From Lysinibacillus_B sp050613145 (GTDB lineage Bacteria; Bacillota; Bacilli; Bacillales_A; Planococcaceae), in the NCBI RefSeq assembly GCF_050613145.1, contig NZ_CP192507.1:1240001-1304000 (forward strand): 64,000 bases of DNA. Direction: 5' to 3'. Positions within the stretch are counted from its first letter, which is position 1; every line of letters begins with the position of its first letter. The notes below the pieces were generated by a model. That model was not told the DNA's origin. It was given only the letters and a program-made list of their open reading frames with translations, and made no database searches. Made by a program: the position numbers and the translations under genes. This document shows positions 58,321-64,000 of the stretch, in pieces.

Positions 58321-60891
58321 ATGGAAGTAGGTGAGCAAGTGGCCATTTTGGAAAAAGAAAAAATCCTATTGGTTGCACCAGAAAACATCCCAGATGAACT
58401 GAAGCAGCTAAAGCAATGGGTGATTTGGAAAGCAGAATGGAATGAAGAAAGACAAGTATTTGAAAAAATTCCTTATCGAAGTAATGGGAGATACAAAGCT
58501 GACTCAACTAAGCCTAAATCATGGGGAACTTTCGAAACAATCTATGAAGCATATGATAATGGCATTGGAGAAGGAATAGGTTTTGTGCTATCAGATACAG
58601 ATCCATATGCTTGTATTGATATAGATGGTCTTGAAAGTGTGGAAGCATTACCCGAACTAGCTCAAGAGATTGTGAATACATCCTATGCGGAACTATCGCC
58701 TAGTGGTAAAGGGGTACACGTGTGGATTCGCTTCACACATAATCGCGAGAAATACAAAAATAAAAATACACAGCTAGGATATGAAATATACAGCGATAAG
58801 AGGTTCATAACATTCACAGGTGAAGCATTGAACGATTTACCCATTAATAAAGGTGCTGAAATAGATTCTTTTATCGAAAAGGTATTTAAACGAGAAAAAG
58901 TAGAATCTAGGCAGCCAAAACAAAATGAAAACGATACAAGAAAGGCAATGCTATCTGAGGCTGAAATTATAAAAATAGCCGAAAATAGCAAAACAGGCGC
59001 TCGTTTTAAATCGTTTATGTACGGTGGATGGGAAATAACCTACCCGTCACAGTCTGAGGCAGATATGGCATTCTGTAATGATTTAGCATTTTGGACAAAC
59101 TGCGATTATTACATGATGGATAGTATTTTTAGGCAATCTTCACTAATGCGTGATAAGTGGGATAGAGAGCAAAATTCCACAACGTATGGAGATGAAACGC
59201 TCCAGAAAGCAATTCGAGAATGTACGAATACTTTCCAATTGCAAAAAGATGAGGTTCAATCATTGCTTGAAAATGATGAAACCTTAATTTTTCCGAAAAA
59301 CTACCTTTCGAAAAATGGCTGTTTGTACAAAATTATTGAAAAGGAAGTTCGCGGAGAGGTTCAGGAATTTGAAATTTTTATTTGTAGGCAAACGCCAATC
59401 ATTACACAATCGTTTATGAATGTGGAATACCCACAATTGTACCATGAAGTGACATGGATTGATAAAAGGAAAGTGTATAAAGAGGTAGTAACCGCTGGGG
59501 AGCTTGCTATTAAAAAAGAGCTATTAAAACTTTCATATAAGTCTTTAGCGGTTACAGATAATAACGCCAAGCATTTAATCGAGTATTTCGATAGATTGAA
59601 CATGGTTAATCAATCTGATCATGGCTATTTAGTTGAACGGCTAGGGCATATAAAAAATACGTTCATCCATCCTTTGATAAATAACGGCATTAAAATAGTG
59701 CCTATGGATTCAGGAGAAAGGCAGTTACTTGAAGCCTTCCAACAATCGGGGACAAGCGCGGAATGGATAGAGCATGTCTTGAAAAAGATTCAAGCATATC
59801 CAAGAGCGTTATTAATGGTATTAGCTTCGTTTACAAGTGTGATTTTAAAAGATTTAAAGATGCAGCCATTCATTGTGGATTTTAGCGGACAAACTTCACG
59901 AGGAAAAACTACGTTGTTAAAAGCTTGTGCAAGTGTTTGGGGTAACGATTACCTAGTAAATGAATGGAATCTTACTAAGGTTGCAGCTGAAAGAAAAGCA
60001 TCTTTTTTAAACAGTTTCCCACTTTTATTAGACGATTCAAGGAAAGCGGATGAAAGGCAATTACAAGCATTCGTTTATAACTTTAGTGGCGGACGCTCAA
60101 AAGGGCGCGGTTCAGTAAGTGGCTCTCAACAAGAAGTTACCTGGAATAACGCACTATTATCCACAGGGGAAAGTGCTTTAACGGAATATGCTGAAAAGGC
60201 TGGCGGTGTAGCTGCTCGTATTATTTCGATTACAGGAGCACCATTTGGTGAAGCAGATTTTCGTTTCTTTAATGAATTATACAATTCGATTGAGAAGTAT
60301 TACGGTGTAATTGGTCTAGAATTTTTAACCATGTGGCAGGTAGAGAAAGACAAGATTATTCCGCATTTTGAAACATACAACGAGAAGTACCAGAGTAAAG
60401 CCTATGGAAACGAGGTCATTTCTCGTATTGCTCGGTACTATGCAGCAATCGTTTTAACAGGGGATTTGTTAAATAAATATTTTAACTGTGCTATTGATTT
60501 GACAATTTTAAGTGATTTATTTGATGAATTGAATTCTGAGAATAAAGCGATTGATAAACCAAAGCAGCTACTTGAGCAGATGTTACAGGATTTAGATGCG
60601 GATAGAGGTTCGATCTATTACGAGTATGAGCCTAATAAATCAATAAAGGCGATTTATAAAAGAGGAACACTGTATTTGCTACCAGCCTATGTTAAAGAGG
60701 TGCTAAAGGTTGAAGAAAAAACAATCCGTAGCGAATGGTTACGGAGAGGGATAACCATTTCTCAAACACATCGAGGTAAAGATGTTGATTACAGGCAATT
60801 AAAGCACAAAGGTAGAAACTTCACTTGTATTGCACTAGATTCTCAAATTGTTGAGGAATTAGGATTCGACTTTTCAGAATGTGCTCGATGA
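58321..60891 (+). CDS. Primase/helicase replication protein of the element (PICI Pri-Rep type, DUF927-like)
   Basis: 856 aa. N-terminal prim-pol-like domain (about residues 20-180; KQWVIWKAEWNEE, YACIDIDGLES with the metal-binding Asp pair near residues 98-100, and SPSGKGVHVWIR), a linking helical region (DLAFWTNCDYYMMDSIFRQSSLMRDKW), then a DUF927-type SF3-like helicase with Walker A SGQTSRGKTTLL (about 522-533) and Walker B LLLDDSRKAD (about 568-577). It should initiate and unwind at the origin just downstream. The start is uncertain: ATG 58321 has a weak ribosome binding site, GTG 58339 follows TAGGTGAG. Confidence 0.85.
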   Translation: MEVGEQVAILEKEKILLVAPENIPDELKQLKQWVIWKAEWNEERQVFEKIPYRSNGRYKADSTKPKSWGTFETIYEAYDNGIGEGIGFVLSDTDPYACIDIDGLESVEALPELAQEIVNTSYAELSPSGKGVHVWIRFTHNREKYKNKNTQLGYEIYSDKRFITFTGEALNDLPINKGAEIDSFIEKVFKREKVESRQPKQNENDTRKAMLSEAEIIKIAENSKTGARFKSFMYGGWEITYPSQSEADMAFCNDLAFWTNCDYYMMDSIFRQSSLMRDKWDREQNSTTYGDETLQKAIRECTNTFQLQKDEVQSLLENDETLIFPKNYLSKNGCLYKIIEKEVRGEVQEFEIFICRQTPIITQSFMNVEYPQLYHEVTWIDKRKVYKEVVTAGELAIKKELLKLSYKSLAVTDNNAKHLIEYFDRLNMVNQSDHGYLVERLGHIKNTFIHPLINNGIKIVPMDSGERQLLEAFQQSGTSAEWIEHVLKKIQAYPRALLMVLASFTSVILKDLKMQPFIVDFSGQTSRGKTTLLKACASVWGNDYLVNEWNLTKVAAERKASFLNSFPLLLDDSRKADERQLQAFVYNFSGGRSKGRGSVSGSQQEVTWNNALLSTGESALTEYAEKAGGVAARIISITGAPFGEADFRFFNELYNSIEKYYGVIGLEFLTMWQVEKDKIIPHFETYNEKYQSKAYGNEVISRIARYYAAIVLTGDLLNKYFNCAIDLTILSDLFDELNSENKAIDKPKQLLEQMLQDLDADRGSIYYEYEPNKSIKAIYKRGTLYLLPAYVKEVLKVEEKTIRSEWLRRGITISQTHRGKDVDYRQLKHKGRNFTCIALDSQIVEELGFDFSECAR

Positions 60892-61199
60892 AGGTAGGAA
60901 GGGTAGGTAAATGATTATTAAATCTTAATAATGTCCTACCTTTCAAAATACAGCTATATCAAGGCTTTATATAAGTAAGTAGGAAAAGTAAGAAAGGTAG
61001 GACATATTATATCTACACATGAAAGAAAATTAATAATAGTAGAAAAAAGTAAAGTTAAAAAAATTATATATATACCCTATTTTTTTTATTCTACTTCCTA
61101 CTTTCCTACCTTTTCTTTATAAACGTTGATATTACTAGGTTTTAGCGGTAGGAAGTGAGGTAGTAAAACAGGTAGAAAATACGAAAAGGTAGGAACTTT
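60891..61199. other. Putative replication origin: iterons around an AT-rich core
   Basis: About eleven copies of a motif close to AAAGGTAGGAA occur on both strands: plus at 60891, 60900, 60977, 60993, 61146, 61157, 61168 and 61185; minus at 60933, 61094 and 61102. They flank an AT-only-rich core (about 61004-61080). TGTCCTACCTTTC (60932) and GAAAGGTAGGACA (60992) are a perfect 13-bp inverted pair. The layout, immediately 3' of the helicase gene, is that of SaPI/PICI origins. No gene lies in this gap. Confidence 0.7.
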
Positions 61200-61203
61200 A
61201 GTG

Positions 61204-61572
61204 ATGAAATACAAAGGTAAAAGGCGAATGACGAAAGCTATTAAGCAGATGGCTAGAGAAAGACGCGCGGTTATGTTTGAAGGAATGACAGTTGAAGAAA
61301 TCAGTCATGAATTACCAATAGCTACAGCGTACTTATATGAGTTTAGAGGGATGCGAGAAGAGAAGGTAGGAGTTTTTGTTCCTGATTGTCCTATTTGTGG
61401 AGCTACTCATTTACATGGGGCTTATAGTGAACCAGAAGGAATAAGAAGTCCTGTATGTTTAATTACAGATGAACCTATTCCGAATAACTATCAACTACAA
61501 ATAGATTGGTCAGATCAAGATAATGTTCGATTGGCCAAGAAATATAACATAGAAGGAGTAGAGCATTTATGA
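61204..61572 (+). CDS. Unknown zinc-ribbon-like element protein
   Basis: 122 aa from ATG 61204; the AGGTAGGA that serves as ribosome binding site is also the last iteron, so origin and gene start overlap. Basic N-terminus (KYKGKRRMTKAIKQMARERR), a possible helix-turn-helix (MTVEEISHELPIATAYLYEF) and a CPICGATHLHG motif (CxxC with His-x-His) that may bind zinc. Not recognised; a DNA-binding role is a guess. Confidence 0.6.
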   Translation: MKYKGKRRMTKAIKQMARERRAVMFEGMTVEEISHELPIATAYLYEFRGMREEKVGVFVPDCPICGATHLHGAYSEPEGIRSPVCLITDEPIPNNYQLQIDWSDQDNVRLAKKYNIEGVEHL

Positions 61573-61732
61573 ACCAAATGGAATTCATAAGCGTTTGGGA
61601 ATTTCATATACACGATGTAGAGAGGTAGCCCCCCTCCATTTCAATATAAAGAGGTCAATGCCCCTACACCGATTGCCCATTAAACGCGCAGAAAAATCCG
61701 TTTTTGAAAAAATTTTTTAGAAAGAGAGTTGG
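61573..61732 (+). other. GC-contrasting intergenic segment, candidate packaging/cos-like or regulatory site
   Basis: A 19-codon frame (ATG 61569, ATGA overlap with the previous stop) ends at 61628 and is too short to call. After it come GTAGCCCCCCTCC (about 61625), CAATGCCCCTAC and GTTTTTGAAAAAATTTTTT. C-runs of this kind stand out in the AT-rich element and resemble, from memory, sequences before terminase genes. Nothing firmer can be said. Confidence 0.3.
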
Positions 61733-62383
61733 ATGAAAATCGAAAGAGCTATTTATGGATTAGCTGCTGATTTTGGGGCTGTTCATTGGAATAAAAAAGG
61801 CGAAAATGTGGAGTATTTTCACGTTGAGCCTAGCACTGTTAAATATGCTAAAAACGTAGCATTCACACTGGAACATGAACCGAAGCAGACAGTTACAACT
61901 ACGAAAAACCAAGAGAATGGCCAGCTAATTATCGTACAAAAAGGGCCACTATTATTCTTTAAATTTATTCCTACAACAAAAGCTGGTGAACGTATTTATC
62001 GCTATGTAAAGCTACAAAAATTACGTAAATGTAGCTACATTTTTAGAAAATTTACGAGCTTACGTGATATAAAAACCGAAAGTAAATTATCGCTAGTAAT
62101 GGATCCAGGAGAAGTAATTTTGATTAATCACGGTGCAGTTTATGAAATTTGTTTGACCAATAATCCACGCGATACAACTACTTTCTGTACAACGGATGCT
62201 AACGATCGGCGGTTAGAAGGAATTGAGTGGAAAACAAATATCCAACATTCCGATGTAGATTACTGGGACGAAGAAGTTAAGTTAGCAAAGTTAGATGAAC
62301 AACTTGAACAACTTGAGCGTGATTTAGAACGTTCACGACGTAAAACAAAAAAACTATTAAAGAAAAGAGGAATTTTAATATGA
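61733..62383 (+). CDS. Probable HK97-type (S78) prohead protease-like protein
   Basis: 216 aa. The pattern of HK97 gp4-like proteases is visible: FTLEHEP with His48, GPLLFFKFIPTTKAGERIYRYVKLQKLRKCSYIF with Ser101, and INHGAVYEICLTNNPRDT, corresponding to the EVSLV-NPA strand. His48-Ser101 spacing (53) is close to that of HK97 (49). The flanks of the serine are divergent (CSYIF instead of SFGF) and the C-terminus ends in a charged coiled coil (DEQLEQLERDLERSRRKTKKLLKKR). It overlaps the next gene by 4 bp. Activity and target are unproven. Confidence 0.55.
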   Translation: MKIERAIYGLAADFGAVHWNKKGENVEYFHVEPSTVKYAKNVAFTLEHEPKQTVTTTKNQENGQLIIVQKGPLLFFKFIPTTKAGERIYRYVKLQKLRKCSYIFRKFTSLRDIKTESKLSLVMDPGEVILINHGAVYEICLTNNPRDTTTFCTTDANDRRLEGIEWKTNIQHSDVDYWDEEVKLAKLDEQLEQLERDLERSRRKTKKLLKKRGILI

Positions 62384-62886
62384 TGAAAATTGAAGAAAGA
62401 CAAAAATTAATGGATAAAATTCAAGTTCAGAAAATGCAGTACCTGAAGGAAGTTGCTCAAGTAGGGAAGGTCGTTGCGGGATTAAGAAAAAAACGAAATG
62501 AAATAGAAGCCAAAATCTCTGCTGCATATGAAGGTAATGCAACGGCTTTAAGTGTTTTATCAGAAAATAGAGAAATAGTGCAAAAGCTTTCCGAAGAAAT
62601 TGAATTACAAGAAAGCCGTATTACCAAATTAAATGAGACACTAAAAGAAGTCGAAGCTGATACAGTCCGCTTATTAGATGTGTGGATGGATATATCGAAG
62701 AAAGCGCGAACAGATGCCGATTCTTTATTTAAAAAGGCTGCTGCATTACAACAGCAAGCTGACGAAGCGAGAAACGAGGCTGAAATACACCGTACAGAAG
62801 GATTAAGGTACGCTGGACAAGTTCGTGACTTTGCAAAGGATCTATCACAAGAAACAGTTCAAAAGTATGTGGATTTCACGTATTAA
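62380..62886 (+). CDS. Coiled-coil protein, possible scaffold-like partner of the protease
   Basis: 168 aa, almost entirely helical with heptad-like spacing (VVAGLRKKRNEIEAKI, EEIELQESRITKLNETLKEVEADTVRLL) and an alanine/glutamine-rich second half (AAALQQQADEARNEAEIHR). No known domain. Translationally coupled (ATGA) to the protease-like gene; in HK97-type phages a coiled-coil delta/scaffold region is the protease substrate, so a capsid-related role is worth testing. Confidence 0.55.
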   Translation: MMKIEERQKLMDKIQVQKMQYLKEVAQVGKVVAGLRKKRNEIEAKISAAYEGNATALSVLSENREIVQKLSEEIELQESRITKLNETLKEVEADTVRLLDVWMDISKKARTDADSLFKKAAALQQQADEARNEAEIHRTEGLRYAGQVRDFAKDLSQETVQKYVDFTY

Positions 62887-62899
62887 GGTGGTGTGAAGG

Positions 62900-63244
62900 A
62901 TGAACGAGAAAGAAGCTCACAAAAAATATCTTCAAGAATTTCAAGCGAGAACACAAATAAAAGCGCAGGCCAATCCACAAATAGCACAAGTATTACAGCT
63001 CTCACAGGCTTTACGGGACGCTTATGTATCATGTGAGGGTGACAAGTCATTATACGCTACTAAAAGAGCACAGGTACTTGCACAGCATTGCTCTGCTGAT
63101 GATTGGGAACAAAAATACAACTCAACTGTGCTAGCTTTACAAACTGAAAACTCAAGGCTGAAAACGGAGCTGCTATTAGCCAAAACTGATAAAGCTATTT
63201 ATAAAAGTCAGCTAGAAATGAATGGGATTGATCCTGTAATATAA
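62900..63244 (+). CDS. Unknown small helical element protein
   Basis: 114 aa, helical, with a C-terminal coiled-coil stretch (VLALQTENSRLKTELLLAKTDKAIYKSQL). GGTGGTGTGAAGG precedes the ATG. Two cysteines only; no motif recognised. Same transcript as the two genes before it and followed by a terminator. Confidence 0.6.
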   Translation: MNEKEAHKKYLQEFQARTQIKAQANPQIAQVLQLSQALRDAYVSCEGDKSLYATKRAQVLAQHCSADDWEQKYNSTVLALQTENSRLKTELLLAKTDKAIYKSQLEMNGIDPVI

Positions 63245-63254
63245 GGTAGTCTCA

Positions 63255-63286
63255 AACACTTACTTCGGTAGGTGTTTTTTATTTTT
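63255..63286 (+). terminator. Terminator ending the early accessory transcript
   Basis: AACACTTAC-TTCG-GTAGGTGTT, a stem capped by a TTCG tetraloop and followed by a T-run. Confidence 0.85.
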
Positions 63287-63370
63287 ACATAAACTACTTC
63301 GTTCTAGGTAGTATTTTATTATGAAACTTTTTCCACAATTATCCGTACTTAAATTAAGGAGGATATATGT

Positions 63371-63655
63371 ATGTGGAAGAAAATCAAAAAAACGTATACT
63401 CGAGTTAGTTTAATCACTTTAGGAATATTCATACTTGGATTCTTTATTTATTCTTTAGCAGTTCTAATATTGGGGTTCTATAAGGGAAACATTGATTCAG
63501 TAAATTTAATTTCAATTACAGCGATTATCTTATCATTTCCAGGAGTAGTTAATACATTGATAGATGAGTTTAAACCTACGAAAAAAACTTATAAATTGTC
63601 ATGCCAGTGTCCCAAATGTAAACATTTAATTCAAATGGATATGATTGAGGAATAA
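63371..63655 (+). CDS. Small membrane protein with C-terminal CxCxxC zinc-ribbon-like tail
   Basis: 94 aa, AAGGAGG 8 nt upstream. Two membrane helices (about residues 12-36 and 44-62) and a cytoplasmic tail CQCPKCKHLIQMD that could bind a metal ion. Not recognised. It lies after a terminator, so it probably has its own promoter; satellites often carry such cargo genes (exclusion, immunity, lysis), but the sequence does not say which. Confidence 0.6.
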   Translation: MWKKIKKTYTRVSLITLGIFILGFFIYSLAVLILGFYKGNIDSVNLISITAIILSFPGVVNTLIDEFKPTKKTYKLSCQCPKCKHLIQMDMIEE

Positions 63656-63706
63656 AGAATGTAGATTTTAAGGAACAACATATTATTTAAGAGAGAGGTG
63701 TTTTAA

Positions 63707-64000
63707 ATGGAAGGAAATACCAATACAGTTATTGAAAATGGTGAGTTATACAATTATTCAAAAATCCAAAACCGTCATGAAAGTGGGTTTGATTTTGCAA
63801 CCCTAAGTGATAATGAATTGGAAATCATTCTTACAACAATAATTAACGAAATTCAATATACTGCAAATGGAAGTGGTGCATTTTGGGGAACAATGGGCAT
63901 CATAATAGCGATGTTTCTTGGAATGACGACTCTACCAAATGTCAGTGAAAAACTTGTTATTTCTGTAGCTATTGTTTATCTAATACTTGTGAGCGGGTAC
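63707..64000 (+). CDS. Unknown membrane protein, 3' truncated by the window
   Basis: ATG 63707 with GAGAGAGGTG upstream; 98 codons are visible and the frame is still open at the edge. Polar, acidic N-terminal ~55 residues (TLSDNELEIILTTIINEIQYT) and then hydrophobic segments at about 60-75 and 83-97. No family recognised. Downstream of another small membrane protein gene, separated by 51 bp. Confidence 0.55.
   Translation, partial: MEGNTNTVIENGELYNYSKIQNRHESGFDFATLSDNELEIILTTIINEIQYTANGSGAFWGTMGIIIAMFLGMTTLPNVSEKLVISVAIVYLILVSGY

Larger units (their letters stand above)
54458..64000. mobile_element. Integrated phage-satellite-like (PICI-type) element, right end beyond window
   Basis: Order: integrase (minus), repressor (minus), Cro-like and excisionase-like HTH genes (plus), primase/helicase, iteron-rich origin, then small accessory genes including a prohead-protease-like protein. 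This matches the core of Gram-positive phage-inducible chromosomal islands. A complete prophage or an integrative plasmid remains possible since the right part is not visible. The integrase is interrupted by an IS3 element. Confidence 0.65.

Noticed and set aside
60891..61200. Reading the GGTAGGA repeats as a CRISPR array
   Set aside because: Motif is ~10 bp, irregularly spaced and on both strands, with no unique equal-length spacers and no cas genes.

Overview
The window looks like a low-GC, endospore-forming Firmicute of the Planococcaceae (Solibacillus/Lysinibacillus-like). This is inferred from gene order and protein resemblance; no search was run. The chromosomal part follows the Bacillus subtilis order in recognisable blocks: lexA-yneA-yneB-ynzC-tkt-yneF; yqkD/yqkE/yqkF-nudF-(spoIIM position)-fur-xerD-deoB; spoIIAA-spoIIAB-sigF-spoVAF-lysA; ribT-ypuF-scpA-scpB-dacB-rluB-resABCDE-sigX-rsiX-ribU; glnR-glnA; fabI; fer. 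Several genes expected in these blocks are not at their usual positions: spoVAA-AE, spmA/spmB, dacF, sirA and ribD/E/AB/H. A SulP transporter sits where dacF would be.

Region by region: 1-6.3 kb holds the SOS regulator block with LexA-box-like sites, transketolase and a 101-bp tandem duplication over the tkt 3' end. 6.4-13.5 kb holds luxS, hydrolase/reductase genes, nudF, fur and xerD. 13.6-16 kb is a nucleoside catabolism pair (deoB-pdp). 16-19 kb is a repeat-rich gap plus SulP. 18.9-23.6 kb is the spoIIA operon, spoVAF, lysA and a 38-codon membrane peptide gene. 23.7-37.2 kb carries ribT, condensin partners, a D-Ala-D-Ala carboxypeptidase, cytochrome c maturation and the ResDE system, sigX/rsiX, and ribU behind an FMN riboswitch. 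37.2-45 kb carries kynB, glnR-glnA, three regulators and two genes I do not recognise. 45-51.4 kb is a hydantoin/oxoproline-type catabolic operon (hyuA-hyuB-NCS1 permease) preceded by decayed genes, a near-perfect sigma-54 promoter and a cre site. 52-54.3 kb holds a DinB-family gene, fabI with a FapR site, and fer.

From about 54.46 kb to the end lies an integrated element with phage-satellite (PICI-like) layout: a tyrosine integrase split by an IS3-family insertion, divergent repressor/Cro-like regulators with shared operators, an excisionase-type HTH gene, an 856-aa primase/helicase, and directly after it about 300 bp packed with a GGTAGGA motif on both strands around an AT-rich core (probable replication origin). 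Accessory genes follow, including a probable HK97-type prohead protease and a coiled-coil protein. The window ends inside the element, so capsid, terminase and the right attachment site cannot be judged.

Two families of structured repeats stand out. One is a roughly 220-bp element present twice (10.4 and 51.7 kb), each after TTTAT, with compensatory stem changes between copies; it resembles the non-coding ends (or guide-RNA scaffold) of IS200/IS605 elements. The other is a 209-bp inverted pair (2.6 and 16.1 kb). No rRNA, tRNA or CRISPR array was seen.
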